Of a stretch of 64,000 nt of DNA, positions 1 to 8,366 are shown one piece after another. The notes under the pieces are model-generated. The model was not told the DNA's origin, made no database searches, and worked only from the letters and a program-made list of their open reading frames with translations. The position numbers were made by a program, and so were the translations under genes. Numbering within the stretch: the stretch's first letter is position 1; each line of letters opens with the position of its first letter. Source of the stretch: Streptomyces sclerotialus (GTDB lineage Bacteria; Actinomycetota; Actinomycetes; Streptomycetales; Streptomycetaceae); NCBI RefSeq assembly GCF_040907265.1, contig NZ_JBFOHP010000002.1, positions 3,124,501-3,188,500 on the forward strand, given 5' to 3'.

Positions 1-1
1 C

Positions 2-118
2 AATGCCCCCTTCGAGGGTTACTTCCCAGTCCGCCTGCCCCAGTTGAGGCGAGAATTCCGGTTCGTTTATGACGCTCATCACGCGAAGGGGGATTTTGGC
101 TTGTACCTGATCAACTAG
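2..118 (+). CDS. C-terminal tail of an unidentified protein (5' truncated by window edge)
   Basis: One frame is open from base 2 to a TAG at 116-118 and would encode 38 residues ending in GDFGLYLIN. The start lies outside the window. G or C at third positions (about two thirds) is lower than in the neighbouring genes, so it is either a gene of less biased composition or a chance open stretch. I do not recognise the tail. It would lie upstream of, and in the same direction as, the methyltransferase, with about 95 bases between them that contain a GC-rich inverted repeat (GGCCGG ... CCGGCC). Confidence 0.3.
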   Translation, partial: NAPFEGYFPVRLPQLRREFRFVYDAHHAKGDFGLYLIN

Positions 119-213
119 GGGCAGATCCTGTGCGCACTTGCGTGCAGGTCCCCACACCCCCTGGCCGGCCTCAGCATCTCGGCACCGGCCGGTTTCACGA
201 CCGGAGATGATTC

Positions 214-1119
214 ATGGACAACAACCTCGTCATCGAAGACGCCGCGACCGCCGGCTTCGACGAGGCACAAGTTCCCCTGTATTACTCACGGAAGACCGCG
301 GACATCCTGCATAAGTACGGCCCCGGTCCACGCATCCACTTCCACATGGGCATGTTCGAGGCGGGTGCCACGCCGAACACCACCGTCTCCCAACGCGTCA
401 TACGCCGCCGCCTCCTGGAGTCCCAGGAGGCCGTGCTGCACCACGCCGCCGCGTCCTGGGGTGTCCCTGCCGCGCCGCCCCGCGACCTCCTCGACATCGG
501 CTGCGGCGTCGGCGGCGGAGCGATCTACTGGGCCCAGGAGTACGGCACCCTGGTCAAAGGGCTGACGGTCACCGGCGAACACGTCCCGATCATGCGGGAC
601 CTCGTCCGCCGGGCCGGCATGCAGAACCGCGTCACCGCCGCGCTCGGCGACATCCACGATTTGCGCGAACAGCACGCGTACGACGCGGCCGTCGCCATCG
701 AGTCCTCCGGCTACATGGACCGCGAGCGGCTGTTCTCCGTCGTCGCCAAGGCGCTGCGACCCGGCGGCTGGTTCGGCATCCAGGAGCACTTCCTCTGCCG
801 GCCGGAGTGGACCGACTTCATCGACGGCTACTACAAGACCCGGCTGGGCACCCTCACCGAGTACATCAACGCGGCGCACGCCGCCGGCTTCGAGCTGGAG
901 CAGGACGAGGACATCACCGACCGGGTCGCGGAGTTCTGGGTGCAGTCCATGGCCTGGACCACCGCCGAACTGGAGAACGCCGACCGCACCGGGGTCCCCT
1001 CTCCCATCCGCCGTGAGCGCCTGATGGAGTCCGAGCGCACCCACGGCAAGCTCTTCCGCATATGGCGGGATCACGCTGTCGAGACCCGCCTGCTGCTCTT
1101 CCGTCTCGGGGACCGCTGA
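214..1119 (+). CDS. SAM-dependent C-methyltransferase, probably of a prenyl diphosphate or terpenoid
   Basis: A 301-residue class I methyltransferase. Motif I ([11 protein letters not shown], residues 92-102) is the SAM-binding glycine loop, GDIHDL (145-150) is the acidic loop, and [13 protein letters not shown] (181-193) is the post-motif. The N-terminal segment [18 protein letters not shown] resembles the entry of the isoprenoid methyltransferases that act on geranyl or farnesyl chains (GPP 2-methyltransferase, SodC and TleD type). That likeness is from memory and unaligned. GGAGATGATTC precedes the ATG as ribosome site. The stop is one base from the terpene synthase start, so the two are co-translated and very likely act in sequence: methylation first, cyclisation second. 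The exact substrate (C10 or C15 diphosphate) cannot be read from the sequence. Confidence 0.8.
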   Translation: MDNNLVIEDAATAGFDEAQVPLYYSRKTADILHKYGPGPRIHFHMGMFEAGATPNTTVSQRVIRRRLLESQEAVLHHAAASWGVPAAPPRDLLDIGCGVGGGAIYWAQEYGTLVKGLTVTGEHVPIMRDLVRRAGMQNRVTAALGDIHDLREQHAYDAAVAIESSGYMDRERLFSVVAKALRPGGWFGIQEHFLCRPEWTDFIDGYYKTRLGTLTEYINAAHAAGFELEQDEDITDRVAEFWVQSMAWTTAELENADRTGVPSPIRRERLMESERTHGKLFRIWRDHAVETRLLLFRLGDR

Positions 1120-1120
1120 C

Positions 1121-2230
1121 ATGGCCACGATAACCGACCGCGGCCGCCCCTCGGCCATAGGCTGGCGGCTACCGCCGTTCTACTGCCCGGTCGAGCGCCG
1201 CACGGACCTGCACGCGCAGGCGGACCTGCTGGAGAAGCGGGCCGTCGAGTGGATCGACGCCTACGGCCTGTACCCCGACCACACCGAACGGGCCTGGGGA
1301 CTCGCCACCCACAGCGCGGAGTTCACCTGCCGGATCATCCCGCGCGGCGCCGAGGACGCCATGCTGCTGTTCATCCAGTGGAACTACTGGGCGAACGCGG
1401 TGGACGACTGGCACGACTCCGGCTCCGACGCCACGGGCACCGCGAAGATCGTCGACCACAGCGCCAGGCTGATCCGCGCCCTGGAGTACCCCGGCTCCGC
1501 CATGCTGCCCTCCAACCCCCTGACACGGGCCCTGGAGGACCTGGTCACCCGGACCCGGGCGCTGCTCACCCCGTACCAGCTCATGCGGTTCATGGACGGC
1601 ACCCGGGACTGGCTCTTCGGAGCGGGCTGGCAGACCTCCAACGCCGAGCGCGGCATCATGCCCTCCCTCAACGACTTCGCGGCCATGACCGTCTCGACCA
1701 ACGGGACGCGCTTCACGCTCGCCTGGTGCGACGCGGCCAACGCCATCGATGTACCCCCGGACGTGCTGTACTCCGCACCCGTGCAGGCCCTCACCGACGC
1801 GGCCGGGTTCGTCGTCAGCAGCGACAACGACCTCTTCTCATACGCCAAGGAGGACCACCTCGACCAGCCCGAGCAGAACCTGATCAACGTCATCGCCCAC
1901 GAGAAGGGCATCACCCCTCTGGAAGCCGTGCCGTACGCGGTAGGCATCCGGGACCGGGCGATGACACTGTTCCTGCGGCTGCGGGAGCAGCTGGGCCGGG
2001 ACGCGGACCCGATGCTGGCGCGCTACCTCGAATCGCTCGGGGACTACGTGTCCGGCTGCATCATCTGGCAGAACGACGCGCCGCGCTACGCCAGCCCGCG
2101 CAACCGCAACCCGCTGCCGGTGCCCGGCGCTTCGTACCACGTCACCTACCGGGACACCCCCAGCGACCTGGCGACGGCTCCGCCTGCCATCCCGTCGATC
2201 ACGTGGTGGTGGGACCAGCTGCGCGACTGA
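1121..2230 (+). CDS. class I terpene synthase (cyclase) partnered with the upstream methyltransferase
   Basis: A 369-residue bacterial terpene synthase. The metal-binding aspartate motif is DDWHD (residues 95-99). The NSE/DTE triad is NDLFSYAKE (236-244; N236, S240, E244), and an RY pair typical of the C-terminus follows in APRYASPRNR. All residues needed for Mg-dependent ionisation of a prenyl diphosphate are present. It lacks the long proline-rich N-terminus and the DDCYCEDHG-like motif of 2-methylisoborneol synthase, so I do not call it that. Pairing with a methyltransferase one base upstream suggests it cyclises a methylated C11 or C16 diphosphate. It converges with the conservon P450; a perfect hairpin separates them. 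Confidence 0.88.
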   Translation: MATITDRGRPSAIGWRLPPFYCPVERRTDLHAQADLLEKRAVEWIDAYGLYPDHTERAWGLATHSAEFTCRIIPRGAEDAMLLFIQWNYWANAVDDWHDSGSDATGTAKIVDHSARLIRALEYPGSAMLPSNPLTRALEDLVTRTRALLTPYQLMRFMDGTRDWLFGAGWQTSNAERGIMPSLNDFAAMTVSTNGTRFTLAWCDAANAIDVPPDVLYSAPVQALTDAAGFVVSSDNDLFSYAKEDHLDQPEQNLINVIAHEKGITPLEAVPYAVGIRDRAMTLFLRLREQLGRDADPMLARYLESLGDYVSGCIIWQNDAPRYASPRNRNPLPVPGASYHVTYRDTPSDLATAPPAIPSITWWWDQLRD

Positions 2231-2280
2231 ACCGCGCATGCCACCGACCGGTGTGCCTCGGCCGTACACCGGAACGGCCC

Positions 2281-2316
2281 GAGCCGGCCGTACGGTCTGC
2301 TCCGTACGGCCGGCTC
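2281..2316. terminator. bidirectional hairpin between terpene synthase and cvnE
   Basis: GAGCCGGCCGTACGG (2281-2295) pairs perfectly with CCGTACGGCCGGCTC (2302-2316) around a 6-base loop. It lies between two convergent genes, so it can stop transcription from both sides. There is no U tract, as is usual for Streptomyces terminators. Confidence 0.8.
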
Positions 2317-2329
2317 GCGCGCCGGGCCT

Positions 2330-3733
2330 TCAGTGACCGCCGAACAGCCGGGCGAGGAAACCGCGCTGCGGACGGTTCCCGGCCGGTGCCGGGGCGGCCT
2401 GCCGCGCGGGCGCGGCGGCCGGCAGCGGCTCGGAGTGGCGCTGCGCGGGCAGCGCTTCCCCGGTGCCCGCCGCCTTCGCCCCGCCCACCGGACGCGGCGT
2501 GAAGACCACCGGCAGCTCGACCAGGTGCCGGGACATCAGCGAGGAGACGTACTGCAGCTCCTCGCCCGGGATCGCCAGCCGGATGTCCGGCAAGCGGTTG
2601 AGCAGCGTGTCGATGCCGGTGTCGGCGATGGCACGGCCGACGTCCTGACCCGGGCACTCGTGCGGGCCGCCACTGAACGCGAGGTGCGAGCGATTGCCGT
2701 GCACGGGGGTGGTGAGGTCGGGTCGGATCTCCGGGTCGACGTTGCCGGCTGCAAGGCCCAGCAGAAGCAGGTCACCCGCCTTGATCTCACGTCCGCCCAG
2801 GGTGGTGTCACCGGTGGCCCAGCGGCCCAGGATCGTGGTGAACGGCGGTTCGTCCCACAGCACCTGCTCCAGCGCGTCCGGCAGCGTCATGTGACCGCCG
2901 GACAGGCTGGCACGGAACCGGCTGTCGGTGAGGACCACCTTCAGGGTGTTCGCGATCAGGTTCGAGGTGCTTTCGAACGCGGCGATCAGAACCAGCCGCA
3001 GATGCTGGACGATCTCCTCGTCGGACAGCTGCGAGGGATGCTCGATCAGCCAGGTGGCGAGATCGTGCCCGGACTGCCCGCGGCGCCGCGCCACCAGGTC
3101 GCGCAACCCCGACATGACGTACTCGTTGCTGGCCACCGCGGTCTCGGTGCCCTTGATCATGTCGCGGGCCGCTTCCACGAGCCGCGGCCCGTACGACTCG
3201 GGCATGCCCACCAGCTGCGTCATCACCAGCATCGGCAGGTGCTCGGCGAACCGGGAGACCAGGTCGGCCTGGCCCGCGCCGGCGAACTCGTCGATCAGCT
3301 GGCGCGCGAAGCGGGTCACGTACCGGCGGATACCGCGCCGGTCGAAGCGGGCCAGCGACTCCGTGACCGCCGTGCGCAGCCGCTCGTGGTCCGAACCGTC
3401 GACGAAGTTGCACACCGGCTGCCAGGCGGTGACCGGGGTCAGCGGGTGGTCGGCCGGCACCTTGCCCTCGCGCAGGGCGCGCCAGCGGCGGGAGTCGCGC
3501 GAGAAGCGGGACGGGGTGCGGGCCACGTCGAGGTTCTCGCGGTGGCCGAGCACCAGCCAGGCCGGCAGGTCCCCCTGCAACAGCACCGGGGCCACAGTGC
3601 CGTGCTCCGCGCGCAGCTTCTCGTACAGGCCCATCGGGTCGGCCTCTGCCTCGGGCCCGTACAGCCGGCGGACGCCGTCGGGTCCCAGACCGTGCGCGGG
3701 GCAGCCCGGGGGCGGGGTGGGGGGCGTGGTCAC
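2330..3733 (-). CDS. cvnE: cytochrome P450 of the conservon (CvnE; CYP157-like, no ExxR motif)
   Basis: A 467-residue P450. The heme-ligand loop FSGGPHECPGQDVG has its cysteine at residue 360, and the I-helix reads AAFESTSN (251-258). The K-helix ExxR that is nearly invariant in P450s is replaced by EQVLW (289-293), immediately before the usual DEPP. The CYP157 family of Streptomyces is known for exactly this change (EQSLW in CYP157C1), so this is a family trait and not damage. About 60 residues beyond the P450 fold are rich in Ala and Pro and end in basic residues. The start overlaps the stop of cvnD by 4 bases. In conservons the P450 is the last gene of a signalling set; its substrate is unknown. 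Confidence 0.9.
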   Translation of the reverse strand: MTTPPTPPPGCPAHGLGPDGVRRLYGPEAEADPMGLYEKLRAEHGTVAPVLLQGDLPAWLVLGHRENLDVARTPSRFSRDSRRWRALREGKVPADHPLTPVTAWQPVCNFVDGSDHERLRTAVTESLARFDRRGIRRYVTRFARQLIDEFAGAGQADLVSRFAEHLPMLVMTQLVGMPESYGPRLVEAARDMIKGTETAVASNEYVMSGLRDLVARRRGQSGHDLATWLIEHPSQLSDEEIVQHLRLVLIAAFESTSNLIANTLKVVLTDSRFRASLSGGHMTLPDALEQVLWDEPPFTTILGRWATGDTTLGGREIKAGDLLLLGLAAGNVDPEIRPDLTTPVHGNRSHLAFSGGPHECPGQDVGRAIADTGIDTLLNRLPDIRLAIPGEELQYVSSLMSRHLVELPVVFTPRPVGGAKAAGTGEALPAQRHSEPLPAAAPARQAAPAPAGNRPQRGFLARLFGGH

Positions 3734-4410
3734 GTTGCCTCCGAACTGACGGCGAGCTGGTGCAAGTAGTGCATGAGCGTCATCAGGACGTCGCGGCTGG
3801 AGGTGCGGAGCCGGGCGTCGCAGTCGACGATCGGGACCTCCGGGGGGAGGTCCAGGGCGCCGCGCAGTTCCTCGACGGGGTACTTCGGTGCCTCCGGGAA
3901 GGAGTTGACCGCGACGACGAAGGGCACGCCGCGCTCCTCAAGGCGGCCGATGACGTCGAAGCTGACCTCCAGGCGGCGGGTGTCGACCAGCACGACGGCG
4001 CCCAGTGCGCCGTCGAACAGGCCGTTCCACAGGAACCAGAAGCGCTGCTGGCCCGGGGTGCCGAAGAGGTACAGCACCAGTTCCTCGTTGAGGCTGATGC
4101 GCCCGAAGTCCATCGCGACGGTCGTGGAGGTCTTGCGTTCCACGCCCAGGGTGTCGTCGACGCCGACACCGGCCTGAGTCATCGTTTCTTCTGTGGTCAG
4201 CGGGCGGATCTCGCTGACCGCGCCCACCAGGGTCGTCTTGCCGACCCCGAAGCCGCCCACGATCACCACCTTGACCGCGGCCGTGGCCGAGTCCGGCAGC
4301 TCGTCCTCGCTCCGCGGCCCGGCGACCGGCTCCGCGGCGAGCGTCCGCCCGGCCACGGGCTGCCCGGCGAGCAGCTGGCCGGCAGTCGGCTCAGAGCTGT
4401 TGAAGTCCAT
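3730..4410 (-). CDS. cvnD: conservon small GTPase (CvnD)
   Basis: A 226-residue Ras-like ATP/GTP-binding protein of the MglA/CvnD family. The P-loop is GGFGVGKTT (52-60). The switch 2 region reads LFGTPGQQRF instead of the canonical DxxGQ, and the NKxD position is AVNSFPEAP, both typical of this divergent family. The first 45 residues are Ala/Gly/Pro-rich and variable. In conservons the GTPase interacts with the roadblock protein and is thought to couple the membrane sensor to an output. It overlaps cvnC by 20 bases and cvnE by 4. Confidence 0.93.
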   Translation of the reverse strand: MDFNSSEPTAGQLLAGQPVAGRTLAAEPVAGPRSEDELPDSATAAVKVVIVGGFGVGKTTLVGAVSEIRPLTTEETMTQAGVGVDDTLGVERKTSTTVAMDFGRISLNEELVLYLFGTPGQQRFWFLWNGLFDGALGAVVLVDTRRLEVSFDVIGRLEERGVPFVVAVNSFPEAPKYPVEELRGALDLPPEVPIVDCDARLRTSSRDVLMTLMHYLHQLAVSSEAT

Positions 4411-4750
4411 GGATCACCGCCTCGATAAGGGAACGGTCCGGAAGTTCTGCGGGCGGTACGGGGGCACGTGCCACCACCCGCCCGTCGGCCAGCAGGTCAC
4501 CCAGGAGCACGGTGACCACGCTGACCGGAAGCTTCAGGTAGGCGGAGAGTTCCGCCACCGACAGCGGGGAGTGGCACAGCCGCATGATCGCGGCGTGCTC
4601 GGGCTGCATGCCTGGTCTCGGCGCAGCCTTGGCCACGATCAGCGTGACCAGGTCGAGGGAGAAGGTGTGCGCGGCGCCGGTGCGCCCGCCGGTGATCACG
4701 TAGAGCCGCTCGGGGCTCTGGTCCTCCCAATCCTGGCCCGCTCCGCTCAT
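4391..4750 (-). CDS. cvnC: conservon DUF742 protein (CvnC)
   Basis: A 119-residue DUF742 protein with the family landmarks RLYVITGGRTGAA near the N-terminus, ALPHTF-like HTFSLDLVTLI, and a winged-helix-like segment (LCHSPLSVAELSAYLKLPVS). Its small size and its position between the roadblock and GTPase genes match CvnC of Streptomyces conservons. The function is thought to be as an adaptor in the CvnA-D complex. It overlaps cvnB by 4 bases (ATGA), so translation is coupled. Confidence 0.92.
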   Translation of the reverse strand: MSGAGQDWEDQSPERLYVITGGRTGAAHTFSLDLVTLIVAKAAPRPGMQPEHAAIMRLCHSPLSVAELSAYLKLPVSVVTVLLGDLLADGRVVARAPVPPAELPDRSLIEAVIHGLQQL

Positions 4751-5154
4751 GCGGCCGGTCCCTCGCCGCGCGGCGGGCTGCTGAGGTGCTCGCCGATCCG
4801 TGCCACGAGGTCGCGCATCTTCATCCCGATCAGCCCGGCGTCCACCCCTTCGTCGGCCAGCACCGCGAGGTAGGCGCCCGAACCGGCCGCCATCAAGTAG
4901 AAGAAGCCACCGTCCAGTTCGATGACGACCATGCGCATCTTGCCGTCACTGCGCGGGAATTCGGCGGAGACCGCGCCGGCCAGCGACTGCAGTCCGGCAC
5001 AGGCGGCGGCCAGCCGGTCGGCGGTGTCGGTGTCCGTGCCGTACTGGGCCATCCGCAGGCCGTCCGAGGACAGCACGACGACGTTGCGGGTCTGCGGGAC
5101 GCTCTCCGCCAGGTCCTTGAGCATCCAGTCCATGTTGGCCCGGTGCTGAATCAT
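4747..5154 (-). CDS. cvnB: conservon roadblock/LC7 protein (CvnB)
   Basis: A 135-residue roadblock/LC7-domain protein. The hallmark N-terminal helix (MLKDLAESVPQTRNVVVLSSDGL) is followed by alternating strands and helices to a C-terminal IGMKMRDLVARIGEHL helix. Roadblock proteins dimerise and regulate small GTPases; here the partner should be CvnD. It starts in the 4-base overlap with the stop of cvnA. Confidence 0.93.
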   Translation of the reverse strand: MIQHRANMDWMLKDLAESVPQTRNVVVLSSDGLRMAQYGTDTDTADRLAAACAGLQSLAGAVSAEFPRSDGKMRMVVIELDGGFFYLMAAGSGAYLAVLADEGVDAGLIGMKMRDLVARIGEHLSSPPRGEGPAA

Positions 5155-6707
5155 GGCAACTCACTCTTTTCCGACGACTCGTCACTCTTCGGCCCGGCGG
5201 CCCCGCCCGGTTCTCCGGAGAGGCCGCTCTGGAAGGCGGCCAGCCACATGCCGGGCTGCACCTCGGGGGCGGGCTCCGACGCGGAGGACCGGTGGTCTGC
5301 GGTGTCGGGGGCGGTGGGCGCCTGCGGCGCGGGCTGGGCCGGCGCGGTGGCGCGGGACTTGCGGCGCCGCTGCGGCAGCCCGTTGGCGGTCCGCTCGGTC
5401 ACCACCGGTACGTCCTCCTGGGTCTCCTCGGCCCGGGGCAGCACCGCGGGCACCGAGGGCACGGGGCCGGTGGGCTGCCGCGGGAGCGTCGGGTGCTCGG
5501 TGCGCTCGCTCACCGGCCCGGAGGAGGCGCCGATGCCGTGCGCCCGGCCGGTGGCGGGCGCGGTGGTGATCAGATCCTGCGGCACGATCAGGACGGCGCG
5601 GACGCCGCCGTACGCCGAGGGGCGCAGGGACACCTGGAAGTCGTACGCCTGGGCCAGCCGGCCGACGACCGCGAGGCCGAGCCGCGGGGTCTCCCCCAGG
5701 TCGTTGACGTCGATGCCCTCCTGGGCCTGCTGGAGCATCCGCTCGGCGCGCTTGCGGGCCTCCTCGCTCATGCTGACGCCGCCGTCCTCGATCTCGACGG
5801 CGATGCCGGACTGCACCTCGACCGCGGTCAGGTGGACGCGGGTCTGCGGCGGGGAGTAGCGGGTGGCGTTGTCCAGCAGCTCGGCGAGCGCGTGGATGAG
5901 CGGTTCGACGGCCGTGCCGACGACCGCGACCTCCGAGACGGAGTGCAGCTCGACGCGCTGGTAGTCGATGATCCGGGACATCGCGCCGCGGAGCACGCTG
6001 AACAGCGGGACGGCGCGGCTCCACTGGCGGCCGGGGCGGGCGCCGCCCAGTACGGCGATGGAGTCGGCGAGGCGGCCGATCAGTGCGGTGCCGTGGTCCA
6101 GCCGCAGCAGGTCGCCGAAGACCTCGTGGTTCTGGCCGTGCCGGTCCTCCATGCCGCGCAGCTCCTGCGCCTGCTGGTGGACGATGGCCTGCACGCGGCG
6201 GGCGATGTTCACGAACGCGCGCTGGGCGGACTCGCGCAGGTCCTCCTCGGCGACGACCGCCTCCAGGACCGAACGCAGCACCGCCTGGTGGGCCGCGGCG
6301 AACTCGGGGGTCAGCCGGGCCTCGCCGGCCTCCTGCTCCAGCCGCTCCGTCATCGAGGCGAGTACGTCCTCGGGGAACTCCTCCTGACCGAGCCGGGTGA
6401 CGACCTCGGGCAGCAGCTCGGCGGCGAGCCGTACGGTCGCGGCCTCCTGCCGGACGAGCACCTCGGCCTGCGTCCGGGAGTTCCGGCGGAGTTCCGCCAG
6501 GGCCCGGCCGCGGCGGGCGACCTCGGCGGAGAGGAGCGCCACCGCGACGGTGGCGACGCCTCCGGTCCACAGGACCGGCGTCAGCGCGTCGGAGGGGACC
6601 AGCACGGCGGCCACCACGGCGGCGATCACGGTGAGCGCCGCCGGCAGTATCCACACGAGCGCCGAAGCAGGTCGCAGGCCTCCGGGCGACGATCCTTCTC
6701 GAACCAT
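5151..6707 (-). CDS. cvnA: conservon membrane sensor with histidine-kinase-type ATPase domain (CvnA)
   Basis: 518 residues from the chosen start (MVREGSSPGG), preceded by GAGGG 7 bases upstream. Longer GTG/ATG starts exist in frame, but they lack a ribosome site and add a low-complexity leader. Two membrane helices (about 15-37 and 44-62) lead into a coiled region, a degenerate dimerisation motif (LLRLDHGTAL) and a GHKL ATPase domain (N box AELLDNATRYSPP, G1 IEDGGVSMS, G2 RLGLAVVGRLA). The last 150 residues are a Pro/Thr-rich tail. No response regulator is adjacent, as in other conservons, where signal output is via CvnB-D. First gene of the operon. Confidence 0.9.
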   Translation of the reverse strand: MVREGSSPGGLRPASALVWILPAALTVIAAVVAAVLVPSDALTPVLWTGGVATVAVALLSAEVARRGRALAELRRNSRTQAEVLVRQEAATVRLAAELLPEVVTRLGQEEFPEDVLASMTERLEQEAGEARLTPEFAAAHQAVLRSVLEAVVAEEDLRESAQRAFVNIARRVQAIVHQQAQELRGMEDRHGQNHEVFGDLLRLDHGTALIGRLADSIAVLGGARPGRQWSRAVPLFSVLRGAMSRIIDYQRVELHSVSEVAVVGTAVEPLIHALAELLDNATRYSPPQTRVHLTAVEVQSGIAVEIEDGGVSMSEEARKRAERMLQQAQEGIDVNDLGETPRLGLAVVGRLAQAYDFQVSLRPSAYGGVRAVLIVPQDLITTAPATGRAHGIGASSGPVSERTEHPTLPRQPTGPVPSVPAVLPRAEETQEDVPVVTERTANGLPQRRRKSRATAPAQPAPQAPTAPDTADHRSSASEPAPEVQPGMWLAAFQSGLSGEPGGAAGPKSDESSEKSELP

Positions 6708-7020
6708 CAGCACCCTCAACCAATCGAAAAAAGACGGGGAATCCTCGGGCGCAGCGGTGAGGGCAGCGTCGGCACGCACATCACCCGTGATAACTGCCCA
6801 GTACGCTGAGCCGGTCTCAGCATAACCGGACTTGATCACTCCTTGACGCCAGGTCATGTCGCCGCAGGTGAGGGGTGTTTCGGGTCGGTGAGCGGACATC
6901 TCCGTCCGAGTTCCGCACACCTCACGGCAGCCCGGACGACACCCCCTGTACGGCGCGCGGCGCGTCATCTTGCCGCGCGGGCAAGGGAGTTGACCGCGCG
7001 GCACCTCAACGGGCCGGATT
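6708..7020. other. conservon upstream region, no gene seen
   Basis: 313 bases between the cvnA start and the end of the mreB-like gene. It must hold the conservon promoter. An inverted repeat GCTGAG-CCGGT-CTCAGC (6805-6821) lies about 100 bases upstream of cvnA and could be an operator. A GC-rich imperfect repeat (TTGCCGCGCGGGCAA, 6972-6986) lies nearer the mreB-like stop. I see no convincing ORF on either strand. Confidence 0.4.
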
Positions 7021-8175
7021 TCAAAGGCGTACGGTCCGCCGCGGCTGCGTCCTGGCGTCCGCCAGCAGGCCGCTCATGGCGGCGAACTCGTCCACGCACC
7101 GGCCCGTGCCCGCCACGACGCAGTTCAGCGGGTCGTCGGCGACGACGACGGGCACGCCGGTCTCCCGCGCGAGCAGCCGGTCCAGGCCCCGCAGCAGCGC
7201 ACCGCCGCCGGTGAGCGCGATGCCGTGCTCGATGACGTCACCGGACAGCTCGGGCGGGCAGGCGTCCAGGGTCTGGCGGACGGCCTGGACGATCGCGTCG
7301 ACGGGCTCGGCGAGCGCCTGCCGGATCTCCTCCGCGGTGATCTCCTGGACCCGCGGCAGGCCGTTGACGTGGTCCCGGCCGCGGACGGTGCAGACGTCGA
7401 GGCGCACGGGCACCGTAGCCTCCGCGTCCGCGCCTCCCTCGTCCGCGCCCTCCTCGTCCGCGCCCTCGCCGGCGCCGTCGGCGGGCGGCCCCGGCACGCG
7501 GTCCTCCACCGGCGTCCACAGCGCCGAGCCGATCGCGATCTTGATGTCCTCGGCGGTGCGCTCCCCGATGTCCAGCGCATGCTTCTTCTTGACGTACGCC
7601 GTGATCGCCGCGTCCATCGCGTCGCCCGCGACCCGTACGGACCGGGCGGTGACCAGGCCGCCCAGCGAGACCACCGCGACCTCGGTCGTGCCGCCGCCGA
7701 TGTCCACCACCATGCAGCCCACCGGCTCCGCGACCGGCAGCCCCGCCCCGATGGCCGCCGCCATCGGCTCCTCGATCAGCTGCACCTCGCGGGCGCCCGC
7801 GCGCCTGGCGGAGTCGACGACCGCGCGCCGCTCGACGCCGGTGATGCCCGACGGTACGCAGATCACCACCCGCGGCCGGGACAGCCGGCGCCCCGGCAGC
7901 GCCTTCTTCATCAGGCCCCGCAGCATCCGTTCGGCGGCTTCGAAGTCGGCGATCACGCCTTCCTGGAGCGGCCGCATCGCCGTGATGCCGGAGGGGGTGC
8001 GGCCGATGGTGCGCTTGGCCTCCGCGCCGACCGCGATGACGTCGCCCGCCGCGTTGACGGCGACCACGGACGGCTCGTCGAGCACCACGCCCTTGCCGCG
8101 GGCGTACACCAGGGTGTTGGCGGTGCCCAGGTCGATGCCTATGTCGTACGTACCGCCGGAGGAAGTGCTGGCCAT
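7021..8175 (-). CDS. MreB/Mbl-like actin homologue
   Basis: 384 residues from ATG at 8175 (an in-frame ATG at 8250 adds 25 Arg-rich residues and cannot be excluded). The actin-fold signatures are present: phosphate-1 YDIGIDLGTANTLVY, phosphate-2 VVDIGGGTTEVAVVS, the adenosine loop TGGGALLRGLDRLL and the IEEPMAAAIGAG segment. It has an acidic Gly/Asp/Glu-rich insertion of about 25 residues (around GEGADEEGADEGG) that ordinary MreB lacks. It stands alone, without mreC, mreD, pbp2 or rodA, so it is more likely one of the extra MreB-like proteins of Streptomyces (Mbl type, linked to the spore wall) than the mre-operon MreB. Confidence 0.85.
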   Translation of the reverse strand: MASTSSGGTYDIGIDLGTANTLVYARGKGVVLDEPSVVAVNAAGDVIAVGAEAKRTIGRTPSGITAMRPLQEGVIADFEAAERMLRGLMKKALPGRRLSRPRVVICVPSGITGVERRAVVDSARRAGAREVQLIEEPMAAAIGAGLPVAEPVGCMVVDIGGGTTEVAVVSLGGLVTARSVRVAGDAMDAAITAYVKKKHALDIGERTAEDIKIAIGSALWTPVEDRVPGPPADGAGEGADEEGADEGGADAEATVPVRLDVCTVRGRDHVNGLPRVQEITAEEIRQALAEPVDAIVQAVRQTLDACPPELSGDVIEHGIALTGGGALLRGLDRLLARETGVPVVVADDPLNCVVAGTGRCVDEFAAMSGLLADARTQPRRTVRL

Positions 8176-8366
8176 GAGGAGTTCGCTCGCTCGCTTTCGG
8201 CTCGGACTGCGGGTACGCCCGTGGCGCGGCGCACGGATTCCCCCCGACATCGCGCCCCAGACGGCAGCAATGACGTCAATAACGGGCGATTACCTACCCT
8301 ACCGGCGACGCATAATTGCGCAGCGCGCGGCCCGGTGACGGACCCGCGTTCGACGCCGGCTCCGGT

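Noticed and set aside
1121..2230. 2-methylisoborneol synthase
   Set aside because: It is paired with a methyltransferase like the 2-MIB genes, but the length is shorter, the proline-rich N-terminus is missing and the aspartate motif is DDWHD, not the 2-MIB type.
5151..7004. A 617-residue form of CvnA starting at 7004
   Set aside because: The additional 99 residues are rich in Arg, Pro and Cys and contain no family features; the start at 6707 has a good ribosome site and leads straight into the membrane helices.
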